Source: Methylobacterium terricola (GTDB lineage Bacteria > Pseudomonadota > Alphaproteobacteria > Rhizobiales > Beijerinckiaceae). From it: DNA of 64,000 bases. Shown piece by piece: positions 8,757 to 17,600 of this stretch. Each line of letters starts with the position of its first letter. Position 1 is the first letter of the stretch. Location of the stretch: NCBI RefSeq assembly GCF_006151805.1, contig NZ_VDDA01000001.1, positions 809,794 to 873,793 of the forward strand. Reading direction: 5' to 3'. The position numbers and the translations under genes were made by a program. The notes beneath the pieces were generated by a model. The model did no database searches. It was not told the DNA's origin and saw only the letters and a list, made by a program, of their open reading frames with translations.

Positions 8757-9785
8757 TCACACCGTCGCGATCGGCGTCGTCGGCGAGCCGACCGCCCCGG
8801 GCAGCCGCAGGGGCGGGGCCGTGAGCAGGAAGCGGTGCCGGCCGTTCGCCCGCAGCCAGGTGGCGAGCGGGGTGAGGTGCCACAATTCGCCGAGATTGAC
8901 GCCGAGGCGGAACAGGCAGTGCTCGTGCAGCGGCAGGGTGGCGCAGCAGCCATCGCCGGGCAGCGCCGGGTGGACCTCGACGGCGTAGTTGTCGGCGATG
9001 AGGGCGACGAGGCCCGAATCGGTGATCCAGTTGAGGAGGCGTCGGTCGCGCCCGTCGAGCCCGGCACAGAGGTCGTGGACGATCGCTGGATCCGGGTTGC
9101 GGTTCATGCCGAGCAGCCGCTCGGCAAAGCCCGTATGCAGGCAGACCATGTCCCCGGGCTCGACCGTCACCCCGTCGGCATCGAGGATCCTGCGCAACGG
9201 GTCGTAGCCGACCGCCACCCGCGCATCGCCGAGATGAGCGTGGAGGTCGATCATCACGCCGCGGCCCTGCATGCCGCGCTCGGCCAGCCGCTCGATGCCG
9301 AGCGCCTGCGCGCGGGACGGCGCGCCGGCGTCCTCCGGCGTCGTCGGGCCGGTGATGTCGGAGCCGGCCCGGAAGCCATTGTAGTAGACCGGACGCGGGG
9401 TGCCGTCGCCCTCGACGTCGAACAGCGAGCCGACATGGGCGAGGCTGTCCCATTGCGTCGAATATTGCAGGTGCAGCACCGCGAGGTCGTCGCTGACCAC
9501 GTCGGTCGCGTCGGGCACCTCCTCGCAGACCGGGAAGTTCATGTTCGGCCGGCCGCTCGCCCGCACGGTCGGGCGGATCTGCGGCGGGTGGCGGCGGGGG
9601 TTCAGGACGTTGCCGCCGGGAAAGTCGAGGGGCAGGCTGAGGCAGAAGGCCAGGCCCTCCCGGACCTCGGCGGCGCCCTGGCGCACCTTCTCGGGGGTCA
9701 GCAGGTTGAGCCGGCCGAGCTCGTCGTCGGGGCCGAAATCGCCCCATGTCGAGCCCTCCGGGCGGCGGCGCCAGCGCATCGTCAT
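8757..9785 (-). CDS. Cyclase-family (kynurenine formamidase-like) hydrolase
   Basis: 342-residue protein of the cyclase/KynB-like metal-hydrolase family. The family signature is seen in QWDSLAHVG, which matches the usual HxxTHxD-type site with changes, and in GRGVMIDL and DMVCLHTGF. The catalytic-site His residues appear altered relative to KynB (DSLAH in place of HxGTHxD), as in larger cyclase-family members of about 330 residues. Start chosen at ATG 9785 because it overlaps the stop of the upstream binding-protein gene (ATGA). Together they form a two-gene operon, binding protein then hydrolase. Substrate unknown; it is presumably what the binding protein senses or captures. Confidence 0.82.
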   Translation of the reverse strand: MTMRWRRRPEGSTWGDFGPDDELGRLNLLTPEKVRQGAAEVREGLAFCLSLPLDFPGGNVLNPRRHPPQIRPTVRASGRPNMNFPVCEEVPDATDVVSDDLAVLHLQYSTQWDSLAHVGSLFDVEGDGTPRPVYYNGFRAGSDITGPTTPEDAGAPSRAQALGIERLAERGMQGRGVMIDLHAHLGDARVAVGYDPLRRILDADGVTVEPGDMVCLHTGFAERLLGMNRNPDPAIVHDLCAGLDGRDRRLLNWITDSGLVALIADNYAVEVHPALPGDGCCATLPLHEHCLFRLGVNLGELWHLTPLATWLRANGRHRFLLTAPPLRLPGAVGSPTTPIATV

Positions 9786-11023
9786 TTCTTCACCAGGGGG
9801 CAGCGGGAGGCGGATAACGGCTGGAAGGCCTGCTCGCCCGGCACCGTGGCGACGAGCTGGTACAGGTCCCAGGGCCCCGTCGATTCCGACGGCGCCTTGA
9901 CCTTGAACAGGTACATGTCGTGGACCATGCGGCCGTCCTCCCGGATGCGCCCGCCGCGGGCGTAGAAGTCGTCGACCGGCGTCTCGCGCATCGCCGTCAT
10001 CACGGCCGAGGTCTCGTCGGTGCCGGCCTTCGCCACGGCCTTCAGGTAGTGCATCACCGTCGAGTAGACCCCGGCCTGGGACATGTTCGGCATCTTGCCG
10101 ACCCGCTCGAAGTAGCGCTTCGACCACGCCCGCGTCGCGTCGTTCAGGTCCCAGTAGAACCCCTCGGTGAGCAGCATGCCCTGCGTCGCCTTGAGGCCGA
10201 GGGACTTCACGTCGCTGATGTAGACGAGCAGGCCGGCGAGCGTCTGGCCGCCCTGGGTCAGGCCGAACTCGGCGGCCTGCTTGATCGCGTTGGTGGTGTC
10301 GGCGCCGGCATTCGCGAGGCCGACGACCTTGGCGCCGGAGCCTTGCGCCTGGAGCAGGAAGGAGGAGAAATCGGCGGTGTTGAGCGGCACCCGCACGCTG
10401 CCCCGGACCGTGCCGCCATTGGCCTTCACCACCGCGCTCGCGTCGCGCTCCAGGTCCTGGCCGAAGGCATAGTCCGCGGTGACGAAGAACCACGAATCAC
10501 CCCCGGCCTTGATGGTGGCGAGCGCGGTCGAGTTGGCGAGGGCGTAGGTATCGTAGGCCCAGTGGACCGAAACGGGAGAGCAGGCCTCGTTGGTGAGCCG
10601 CACCGCGCCCGGGCCGTTGAACACGATGATCTTGTTCTTGGCCTTCGCGATGTCGGCAGCGGCCAGCGCCGTGGCCGAGGCCGCGACGTCGAGGATCGCG
10701 TCGACCCCGGCGGTATCGAACCAGGCCCGCGCCGTCGCCGCCGCGATGTCCGGCTTGTTCTGGTGGTCGGCGACGACGACCTCGACGGGGGCGCCCAGCA
10801 CCGTGCCGCCGAAATCCTCCACCGCCATGCGGGCCGCCGCGGCGCTGCCGGGCCCGGTCACGTCGGCGTAGGGCCCTGACATGTCGAGCAGGAAGCCGAG
10901 GCGCACCACCGCGCCGGAGATCGTCGTGGAGATCCCTTGAGAATGGCCCACAGGCGCCTGTTGCGCGCAGGCCATGCCCTGTGATGCGGCAAGCAGAGCC
11001 GCCGCCAGAAGCGTTGTCCTCAC
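9782..11023 (-). CDS. Orphan ABC-type (Leu/Ile/Val-like) periplasmic substrate-binding protein
   Basis: 413-residue periplasmic binding protein of the Peripla_BP_6 (LivJ-like) class. The signal peptide MRTTLLAAALLAASQGMACA ends in a good AxA-type site, followed by GFLLDMSGPYADVTGPGS, typical of the first lobe. No permease or ATPase gene lies nearby; instead the gene overlaps the start of a cyclase-family hydrolase by ATGA. It may serve another Liv transporter, for example the system at 44461-49193, or have a sensory role. Start at ATG 11023 is supported by the signal peptide. Confidence 0.87.
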   Translation of the reverse strand: MRTTLLAAALLAASQGMACAQQAPVGHSQGISTTISGAVVRLGFLLDMSGPYADVTGPGSAAAARMAVEDFGGTVLGAPVEVVVADHQNKPDIAAATARAWFDTAGVDAILDVAASATALAAADIAKAKNKIIVFNGPGAVRLTNEACSPVSVHWAYDTYALANSTALATIKAGGDSWFFVTADYAFGQDLERDASAVVKANGGTVRGSVRVPLNTADFSSFLLQAQGSGAKVVGLANAGADTTNAIKQAAEFGLTQGGQTLAGLLVYISDVKSLGLKATQGMLLTEGFYWDLNDATRAWSKRYFERVGKMPNMSQAGVYSTVMHYLKAVAKAGTDETSAVMTAMRETPVDDFYARGGRIREDGRMVHDMYLFKVKAPSESTGPWDLYQLVATVPGEQAFQPLSASRCPLVKK

Positions 11024-11126
11024 CCGGTCCGTCCTTCATCGAAGACGTTCGTTCATGCGGTACGCCGTCGAGGGCGCCCGGATGCATGGTCCGGACAAGG
11101 GGGCCCGATTGTCAACTGCGCGAGAA

Positions 11127-11169
11127 GCGGGGCGGTACTGAGAAACCAGTATGGCCCGGCCCGCCCCGC
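11127..11169 (-). terminator. Terminator-like hairpin after the histidine phosphatase gene
   Basis: 9-bp outer stem GCGGGGCGG / CCGCCCCGC enclosing a second 5-bp stem TACTG / CAGTA, starting 1 nt after the stop at 11171. On the minus strand it is followed by TTCTCGCG, so a T-run is absent. It separates this gene from the binding-protein gene downstream. Confidence 0.6.
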
Positions 11170-11170
11170 G

Positions 11171-11857
11171 TCAGGCCGCGGGCCCGGCTCCCTCCGCCGC
11201 ACCGAGCCAGGGCTGCGCGTTGACCATGCCGACGCGCCAGCCCGCCCCGTCCGGCCCGTCGTAATGATCGAGGCGGGTGAGGGAGCAATTCTCGATCGCG
11301 AAGGCGAGGCCGCCTTGCGGGGCTAAGTTCAGCGCGAGTGCGATCGCCGCCCGGATCGTCCCGCCATGGGCCACCGCCACGATGTCGCGGCCGCGATGCT
11401 CCGCGGTCAATTCGGCGATGGCGGCGCTCACCCGGTCGGACAGCTCCGAAAAGCTCTCGCCGCCCGGCGGCCGCTCGTCGGCGGGGGCGAACCAGTAGCT
11501 CGCGGCGTGCGGCTGGCGCTCGGCGAAGAAGCGGGCGCGGTCCTGGCCCTGCCACTCGCCGAGATTCTGCTCGGCGAGCGCCGGCAGGGCGGTCAGCCGT
11601 GGAACGACGCCGTCGGTGGTGAAGTCGCCGGCCTGCCACAGGGCCTCGGCGGTCTGGCGGGTCCGGCCGAGATGGCTCGCGACCCAGACCGCGCCGCGGG
11701 GCAGGACCGGGGCCAGGCCGGCGAAGACGTGGGCGTCGCCGCAATCGCAGGCGATGTCGCCGCCGCCATAGATGCGGCCGCCGTCGCCCCGCACGGGAGC
11801 GTGACGCACCCACCACCAGCGGGTCCGGACGAAGGGGGAGGGGGTCTGGGCGCTCAT
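11171..11857 (-). CDS. Histidine phosphatase family protein (phosphoglycerate-mutase-like)
   Basis: 228-residue member of the histidine phosphatase superfamily. The catalytic His is in the motif VRHAPVRG (the RHG box with Ala for Gly) at about residues 18-25. The second active-site Arg/His are in SHLGRTRQTAEAL and AVAHGGTIRAA, and the Glu in NLGEWQGQ. Length and motifs resemble alpha-ribazole phosphatase/PhoE-type enzymes, but the substrate cannot be fixed. Start ATG 11857 is chosen because the catalytic motif follows closely; a longer frame upstream is non-homologous. Divergent from the thioesterase gene, with a 72-nt shared promoter region. Confidence 0.85.
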   Translation of the reverse strand: MSAQTPSPFVRTRWWWVRHAPVRGDGGRIYGGGDIACDCGDAHVFAGLAPVLPRGAVWVASHLGRTRQTAEALWQAGDFTTDGVVPRLTALPALAEQNLGEWQGQDRARFFAERQPHAASYWFAPADERPPGGESFSELSDRVSAAIAELTAEHRGRDIVAVAHGGTIRAAIALALNLAPQGGLAFAIENCSLTRLDHYDGPDGAGWRVGMVNAQPWLGAAEGAGPAA

Positions 11858-11929
11858 GAGGCCGACATAGCGCGAATTGCCAGGCCGGCGAACTCTCCCC
11901 ATAGGTGCGACACGCGGAGGACGGAACCG

Positions 11930-12331
11930 ATGGACAGGGCGGATGACGGCACGATCTACGGCGCGGATATCCCCTTTGCCCGGCTCTGCGGCATCGAGGC
12001 GCTGGAGGTCGTCGAGGGGCGCACGCGCCTGCGCCTCGCGCTCGGGCCGCAGCACGGCAACAATCTCGGCATCGCCCATGGCGGCATCCTCTGCACCCTC
12101 CTCGACATCGCCATGGGCACGGTGGCCCGGCTCACCGCCGGCCGGCCTGTGGTCACCCTCGACATGCAGACCCGCTTCCTCTCGCCGGGGCACGGCGTGC
12201 TGCTCGCCGAGGGTCGGGTGACCCGGGCCGGACAGTCGATCCTGTTCTGCGACGCCGAGATCCGCGACGAGGCCGGGCGGGTCGTGGCGACCGCGACGGG
12301 GGTGTTCAAGCCGGTCGGCGTCAAAGCTTGA
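11930..12331 (+). CDS. PaaI-type hotdog-fold acyl-CoA thioesterase
   Basis: 133-residue hotdog-fold protein of the PaaI/YbgC-like thioesterase class. The active-site motif NNLGIAHGGILCTLLDIAMG (Asn/His-Gly-Gly then Asp) is intact. The beta-strand segments VTLDMQTRFLSP and GQSILFCDAEI follow. Such enzymes hydrolyse acyl-CoA esters, often aromatic ones. Start chosen at ATG 11930, preceded by GGAGGA at 11916-11921. It reads toward an MFS transporter 128 nt downstream; the two may be co-transcribed but no overlap forces this. Confidence 0.88.
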   Translation: MDRADDGTIYGADIPFARLCGIEALEVVEGRTRLRLALGPQHGNNLGIAHGGILCTLLDIAMGTVARLTAGRPVVTLDMQTRFLSPGHGVLLAEGRVTRAGQSILFCDAEIRDEAGRVVATATGVFKPVGVKA

Positions 12332-12459
12332 CCAGCACGCGTTGGCTCGTCGGAGCCGACCGCGACGGGCAAGGTTTCTGGTCTGTTGCGGGTACCCAAC
12401 CCGACGGCCGGGGCCATGTTGATCGGACATGGTCAGGCCCGCGCGCCGGAAAGGCCCCG

Positions 12460-13908
12460 ATGACGCCCCACGCGACCCGCACCGCCCCCGGCGGCGTGAT
12501 CGAGACCGACGTCTCCGCCCGGCTCGACCGGCTGCCCTGGGGCCGGTTCCATACGCTGGTGGTGCTGGCGCTCGGCATCACCTGGGTGCTCGACGGGCTC
12601 GAGGTGACGCTGGCCGGCGCGCTCGCCGGCGCCCTCAAGGCGAGCCCGACGCTGCAATTCTCCAACGCCGAGATCGGCCTCGCCACGTCGAGCTACCTCG
12701 CCGGCGCGGTGCTGGGGGCGGTCGGCTTCGGCTGGCTCACCGACCGGCTAGGGCGCAAGAAGCTGTTCTTCATCACGCTTGCGGTCTACCTCGCCGCCAC
12801 CGCCGCCACCGGCCTGTCCTGGAACCTGTGGAGCTTCTGCCTCTTCCGCTTCCTCACCGGGGCGGGCATCGGCGGCGAATACACGGCGATCAACTCGACG
12901 ATCCAGGAACTCATTCCCGCTCGCGCCCGGGGCTGGACCGACCTCGTCATCAACGGCAGCTTCTGGCTCGGCGCGGTGCTCGGCGCCGGCACGTCGCTGA
13001 TCGTGCTCGACCCCGCCCTGTTCGGGCCGGATACGGGGTGGCGCGTCGCCTTCGGGCTCGGTGCCTTCCTCGGGCTCATCATTCTCGCCTTGCGCACCTG
13101 GATCCCCGAGAGCCCGCGCTGGCTGATGACCCACGGGCGGCACGAGGAGGCCGAGGCGCTGGTCACCGGCATCGAGGCGCGCTTCCGCCGCGAGGGCCAC
13201 GTCCTCGCCGAAGGGCCGTTCCCGAAGGCGCGCCTGCGCCAGCGCAGCCACACCCCGCTCGCCGAGGTCTTTTCCGCACTCAAGGCCTACCGGCAGCGGG
13301 CCTGGGTCGGCCTGGCGCTGATGTCGGCGCAGGCGTTCTTCTACAACGCGATCTTCTTCACCTATGCACTGATTCTGATCGACTTCTATCGGGTGCCGGC
13401 GGACGGGGTCGGCTGGTACATCCTGCCCTTTGCCGCCGGCAATTTCCTCGGCCCGGTGCTGCTCGGGCGGCTGTTCGACACGGTCGGCCGCAAGCCGATG
13501 ATCGCGCTCACCTACGGGATGTCGGGAGTGCTGCTGGCGCTCAGCGGGTTTGCCTTTCAGCAGGAGCTCGTCACCGCGACGACCCTCACCGTATGCTGGA
13601 TGGCGGTGTTCTTCTTCGCCTCCGCCGCGGCGAGCTCGGCCTATCTCACGGTGAGCGAGGTGTTTCCCCTCGAGATCCGGGCGCTCGCCATCGCGCTGTT
13701 CTACGCCGTCGGCACCTCGGTCGGGGCGGTGGGGCCGGCCCTGTTCGGCGTGCTGATCGAGGGCCATTCCCGCACGGCGATCCTCGGCGGCTACCTGCTC
13801 GCCGCCGTGCTGATGATCGCCGCGGGAGCCGTGGCGGGGATCTGGGGCGTGGCGGCGGAGCGGAAATCGCTGGAGGACGTGGCCAAGCCGCTCGCGGCGG
13901 AGCCGTGA
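12460..13908 (+). CDS. MFS transporter (sugar/metabolite:H+ symporter type)
   Basis: 482-residue, 12-segment major facilitator protein of the inner membrane. The cytoplasmic loop 2-3 motif is GWLTDRLGRKK, and the mirrored loop 8-9 motif is GRLFDTVGRKP. A conserved Asp in TM1 lies in WVLDGLEVTLAG, and the loop 6-7 motif PESPRWLM is typical of the sugar-porter and aromatic-acid families. Start chosen at ATG 12460, because a GGAAAGG sequence precedes it and the N-terminus matches family length. Substrate unknown. It converges on the LysR gene with a 6-nt gap. Confidence 0.88.
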   Translation: MTPHATRTAPGGVIETDVSARLDRLPWGRFHTLVVLALGITWVLDGLEVTLAGALAGALKASPTLQFSNAEIGLATSSYLAGAVLGAVGFGWLTDRLGRKKLFFITLAVYLAATAATGLSWNLWSFCLFRFLTGAGIGGEYTAINSTIQELIPARARGWTDLVINGSFWLGAVLGAGTSLIVLDPALFGPDTGWRVAFGLGAFLGLIILALRTWIPESPRWLMTHGRHEEAEALVTGIEARFRREGHVLAEGPFPKARLRQRSHTPLAEVFSALKAYRQRAWVGLALMSAQAFFYNAIFFTYALILIDFYRVPADGVGWYILPFAAGNFLGPVLLGRLFDTVGRKPMIALTYGMSGVLLALSGFAFQQELVTATTLTVCWMAVFFFASAAASSAYLTVSEVFPLEIRALAIALFYAVGTSVGAVGPALFGVLIEGHSRTAILGGYLLAAVLMIAAGAVAGIWGVAAERKSLEDVAKPLAAEP

Positions 13909-13914
13909 GCCGGG

Positions 13915-14853
13915 TCAGGGCCGTCCGTCGGACCCGGCTTGCAGCACGGCCAGCGCGCTCAGCAGGGTCTCCCGCGCGCAGGCGCTGAAGGCCGCGACCA
14001 GGCGGTCCTGCGACCGCAGCGGCGGAAAGACCAGGGCGAAGACCACCGGCAGGGCGGGCGCGAAGCGGCGGATCTCGATCGGCGAGACCTTCGCCTCCTC
14101 GTAGGCCGCCAGGGGATTCATCAGGCTGACGCCGAGACCCGCCGCCACCAGGGCGCAGACCGCCGAGCCGAGCCCGGCCTCGGCCGCGACGGACCGGCGG
14201 ATGCCGGCCGCATCGAACACCGCGTCGATCCGCACCTGCAGCGGATTGCCGGCCGGCGAGGCGATGAAGGGCTCGCCGTCGAGATCGGCCGGGCCGAGGA
14301 CCGCCTTCTCCGCCAGCCGATGGCCGCGGGGCAGCACCGCCACGCAATCCAGGCTCAGCACCGGATCGACCTCGACGCTTGCCTGCGCGCCGTACAGCAT
14401 GGTCAGGCCGGCATCGCAGAAGCCTTCGGCGATCCACTTGTACACGGTGCCCTCGTCGCCGGCATGGATCGACACCATGACGCCGGGATTGTCGCGCTTG
14501 AACCGGACGACGGAGCGGGCGAGCAGCCCGCCGGCCAGGCGCGGCATGGCGGCGACGCTGAGGCGGCCCGCCCCGAAGAGGCGGATGTCGGCCGCCGCGG
14601 CTTCGAGGCTGGCGAGCCCGATGCAGGCCCGCTCGACCTCGTGGTGGAAGCGCTCCGCCTCGACGGTCGGGGAGAGACGGCTGCCGCTGCGATCGAACAG
14701 CGTCAGCCCGGTGACCGCCTCGAGCTGTGCGATCAACCGGCTGACCTGCGGCTGCGACGTGTGCAGCCGGCGCGCCGCCTCGGTCATCGAGCCCGCCAGC
14801 ATTACCGTGCGGAAGGCCTCGACGTGGCGGAAGCTCATGCGTCGCGGCGCCAT
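13915..14853 (-). CDS. LysR-family transcriptional regulator
   Basis: 312-residue LysR-type regulator. The N-terminal winged helix-turn-helix spans about residues 6-65 (FRHVEAFRTVMLAGSMTEAA, then TSQPQVSRLI), followed by the linker helix and a periplasmic-binding-like effector domain. It is divergent from the binding protein/threonine aldolase operon (161-nt intergenic region 14854-15014), the standard arrangement for a LysR regulator and its target. The effector is therefore probably a hydroxy-amino acid or related compound, by inference. A second in-frame ATG 15 nt downstream is an equally likely start. Confidence 0.92.
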   Translation of the reverse strand: MAPRRMSFRHVEAFRTVMLAGSMTEAARRLHTSQPQVSRLIAQLEAVTGLTLFDRSGSRLSPTVEAERFHHEVERACIGLASLEAAAADIRLFGAGRLSVAAMPRLAGGLLARSVVRFKRDNPGVMVSIHAGDEGTVYKWIAEGFCDAGLTMLYGAQASVEVDPVLSLDCVAVLPRGHRLAEKAVLGPADLDGEPFIASPAGNPLQVRIDAVFDAAGIRRSVAAEAGLGSAVCALVAAGLGVSLMNPLAAYEEAKVSPIEIRRFAPALPVVFALVFPPLRSQDRLVAAFSACARETLLSALAVLQAGSDGRP

Positions 14854-15014
14854 ATCAGATCCGTATCGGACAGTGTCGAATCGGAATTAGCAGCCGGCAC
14901 AGCTTTCGGCCATGCTCCCTGACGCAGCGCAGCGGTGAGCCTGTTCGCCGAATACAGCCGAAGGGTACGGTTGCCCCTGGCGCATGATCAACTCGGACCG
15001 AGAGGGGATACGGG

Positions 15015-15932
15015 GTGACGATCAAGCCGATACTTGCATGGGTCTGCGCTCTCGTCGTCTCGGCGGGCGCGACCGTCGCCCGGGCCGACGACGGGGGCCG
15101 CCTGGACCGGATCCGGAAGACCGGGACGATCCAGATCGGGTTTCCCGATGCCTCGCCGCCCTTCGCCTTCCTCGACAACGACGGCAAGCCGATCGGCTAT
15201 ACCCTCGAGATCTGCGAGCACGTGGCGCAACGGATCAAGGCGAAGCTCGGCCTCGCCGCGATCCAGATCCGCCACGTCCCGGTCCAGTCGGCCACCCGGA
15301 TCCCGCTGATCAGCAATGGCACGATCGATCTCGAATGCGGCACGGCGACCAACCTGCCCGAACGGCACAAGCTGGTCTCGTTCGCCCCCACCACCTTCGT
15401 GGCGCAGATCGTCCTCGTCGCCCGCAAGGGAGCGGACGTGGACGTGAACGACCTGGCGTCGTTCCGCGGCAAGGCGATCTCGGCCCAGGCCGGCGGCCAG
15501 ACCCAGCGCTACGTCGTGCAGGCCAGCGCGCGGGACAATCTCGACATCCGGGTGATGGCCGCCAAGGACACGGCCGAGGCGTTCCTGCTGCTGTCGAGCG
15601 GCCGCGCCCAGGGCACCGCCAACGACGACGCCATGGCCTACACCACGGTCGCCAACGCCCCGGACAGCGACAGCTACAAGATCGGCACCAAGGGCCTCGA
15701 ATTCGCGCCCTACGGCATCCTCGAGCCCAAGGACGATCCGGCCTTCAAGGCGGCCGTGGACGAGGCCGTCATCGGCCTGATGAAGGACGGGACCGTGGCC
15801 AGGCTCTACGCCAAGTATTTCGAGAGCCCGATCCCGCCGCGGCAGATCAACCTGAAGCTGCCGATGAGCGACGTGCTGAAGCGCGCCCTCGCCCGGCCGA
15901 CCGATTCCGGCGACCCGGCCGACTACCAATGA
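15015..15932 (+). CDS. Orphan amino-acid ABC transporter substrate-binding protein (GltI-like)
   Basis: 305-residue periplasmic binding protein of the SBP_bac_3 class (glutamate/aspartate type). The signal peptide runs to the ARA site near residue 25. The lobe-1 motif IQIGFPDASPPFAFLDNDGK and the segment GTIDLECGTATNLPER, which contacts the alpha-amino acid, are both recognisable. GTG start at 15015 preceded by a GGGGATA sequence. No permease or ATPase is adjacent; the gene overlaps the next gene, threonine aldolase, by ATGA. This suggests that binding of the amino acid and its cleavage are linked, though the import channel must be elsewhere. Confidence 0.88.
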   Translation: MTIKPILAWVCALVVSAGATVARADDGGRLDRIRKTGTIQIGFPDASPPFAFLDNDGKPIGYTLEICEHVAQRIKAKLGLAAIQIRHVPVQSATRIPLISNGTIDLECGTATNLPERHKLVSFAPTTFVAQIVLVARKGADVDVNDLASFRGKAISAQAGGQTQRYVVQASARDNLDIRVMAAKDTAEAFLLLSSGRAQGTANDDAMAYTTVANAPDSDSYKIGTKGLEFAPYGILEPKDDPAFKAAVDEAVIGLMKDGTVARLYAKYFESPIPPRQINLKLPMSDVLKRALARPTDSGDPADYQ

Positions 15933-17035
15933 GCACGGCGGAGATGGCGACGATGCAGAGCGGTCGGAGCGGCCCGCACTCGGACCGGCCGGACGTCGCG
16001 CCGGCGGAGAGCTGCATCGACCTGCGCAGCGACACCCTGACCCGGCCGACGCCGGCCATGTACACGCGGATCGCGACGGCGCCCCTCGGTGACGACGGCC
16101 TCGGCCACGACCCGACGGCGAAGGCCCTGGAGGAAGCGGGCGCGAGGCTCCTCGGCAAGGCGGCGGCCCTGTACCTGCCGAGCTGCACCATGGCGAACCT
16201 CGTCGCGACCCTCTGCCACGCCGGGCGCCAGGAGCAGGTGATCCTGGAGGCGCAATCGCACATGTACACCGCGGAGCGCGGCGCCGCGACCTTCACCGGC
16301 ACCTTCCCGCTCGCCATCGCCGGCACCGACGGGGCGATGGATCTCCAGCGCCTCGCCGATGCCCTGCGGCCCGGCGGGTCGAGCCTCAGCACCGGGATGA
16401 TCGGCCTCGAGACGACCCACAACAATGCCGGCGGCACGGTGCCGCCGCTCGACCACATGCGGGCGGTCCGGGCGATGGCCCTGGCCGACGGGATCCCGGT
16501 CCATCTCGACGGCGCCCGGCTGCTCAACGCCGCCGTTCACCTCGGCGTCCCGGCCTGCATGATCGCCGCGGAGGTCGATTCGGTGTCGCTCTGCCTGTCG
16601 AAGGGCCTGAGTGCCCCGATGGGTGCCCTGCTCGCCGGATCGGCCGCCCTCGTTGCAAGGGCGCGTTCCCTGCGCAAGATGCTCGGGGGTACGCAGCGGC
16701 AGGTCGGCATCGCCGCGGCGGCCGGCTTGGAAGCCCTGGCGACGATGGGCGATCGCCTCGGCGAGGACCACGCCCGGGCGCGCCGGCTCGGCGCCGGGCT
16801 GAACGGGCTCGGTCCGGGCTTGAGCGCCTCGGTCCCGCAGACCAACATCGTGCAGGTCGACCTGTCGCAGAGCGGGTGCGACAGCGCGACCTGGCTGGAC
16901 AGGCTGGCGGCGCAGGGGGTCCTGGCCCGCCCCCTCGGGCCGTGGAAGCTCCGCCTCGTCACCCATCGCCACATCGACGACGGTGCCGTAGAGGCGGCGA
17001 TCCGGGCTTTCGGGGCGTGTCTGCCTCCCCGGTGA
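15929..17035 (+). CDS. Low-specificity threonine aldolase (PLP-dependent beta-eliminating lyase family)
   Basis: 368-residue fold-type I PLP enzyme that cleaves L-threonine or similar beta-hydroxy amino acids to glycine plus an aldehyde. Family hallmarks are IDLRSDTLTRPTPAM at the N-terminus, the NNAGGT segment, the PLP-Asp/His segment HLDGARLLNA, and the PLP lysine in SLCLSKGLSAPMG (Lys225). Start chosen at ATG 15929, which overlaps the stop of the binding-protein gene (ATGA). An N-terminal extension of about 25 residues precedes the family start. Probably controlled by the divergent LysR. Strict stereochemistry cannot be read from the sequence. Confidence 0.9.
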   Translation: MSTAEMATMQSGRSGPHSDRPDVAPAESCIDLRSDTLTRPTPAMYTRIATAPLGDDGLGHDPTAKALEEAGARLLGKAAALYLPSCTMANLVATLCHAGRQEQVILEAQSHMYTAERGAATFTGTFPLAIAGTDGAMDLQRLADALRPGGSSLSTGMIGLETTHNNAGGTVPPLDHMRAVRAMALADGIPVHLDGARLLNAAVHLGVPACMIAAEVDSVSLCLSKGLSAPMGALLAGSAALVARARSLRKMLGGTQRQVGIAAAAGLEALATMGDRLGEDHARARRLGAGLNGLGPGLSASVPQTNIVQVDLSQSGCDSATWLDRLAAQGVLARPLGPWKLRLVTHRHIDDGAVEAAIRAFGACLPPR

Positions 17036-17052
17036 CTGACCCACCGTGCGGT

Positions 17053-17080
17053 CCCTCGCGGATGAAATCTGTCGCGAGGG
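17053..17080 (+). terminator. Terminator-like hairpin after threonine aldolase gene
   Basis: 8-bp stem CCCTCGCG / CGCGAGGG with a 12-nt loop, 17 nt after the stop at 17035, followed by GCCGGTTTCG. The weak T content lowers confidence. Confidence 0.5.
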
Positions 17081-17152
17081 CCGGTTTCGACGGGGTCGCA
17101 GGGCTGCAACGTCGGACAGGACGGACTTCCGTCGTTGAGACCCTCCGGATCA

Positions 17153-17183
17153 TCCCGGGGGCCGCGCAGCGGAGCCCGGCATG
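17153..17183. repeat. REP-like palindrome, copy 3 (degenerate)
   Basis: Arms ATCCCGGG / CCCGGCAT around a CCGC/GCGG core; one arm has a single change relative to the copies at 4927, 8563 and 56105. Confidence 0.65.
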
Positions 17184-17600
17184 ACGCGAAGGGTGGAACG
17201 CTGCCGGCGGGCACGTCTCGACCGAGTTGCAAGACACCTCGGAGACGCAATCCGAGCGATACTGCCCTGGGCGGCGCGGTTCTGCCTGTCGCCGCCGGCA
17301 CGCGGCAAGCGCCCGACGCGGAGGTGCCGCGCATCCGGCACCACGCCCCGCGATTGACTTCGCACCCGCACAAAGCCATATGAGCGATTGCAGCGTCAGC
17401 GGCCGATCGCGGTCCGCTCGAGAGGGCTGCGTGACGGATTTCGCCGCGGCACCTGCGCGGCAGGCCCGGCCCTCTCTTAATCGCTCGTCCCTTGGACTGC
17501 TCCATCACGCGGGCGGTCTCCCGACATCGGATCGCGATGAGGGCCGTGCGATGGCACGCGCCTTGCGGCGATCCCGCTGCCAAATTCCAAGAAGAACACA
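17184..17600 (+). other. Long non-coding stretch and likely leader of the RNA helicase gene
   Basis: The 565 nt between threonine aldolase and the helicase hold a terminator-like hairpin, a REP element and then this stretch, in which I see no protein gene. A good promoter at 17354-17382 would give a 5' leader of about 210 nt. Long structured leaders are common for cold-inducible RNA helicase genes. Confidence 0.4.
17354..17382 (+). promoter_or_regulatory. Candidate sigma70-type promoter of the helicase gene
   Basis: TTGACT at 17354-17359 and CATATG at 17377-17382 with a 17-nt spacer, about 220 nt upstream of the GTG start. The -35 box is near consensus; the -10 box is moderate. Confidence 0.45.
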
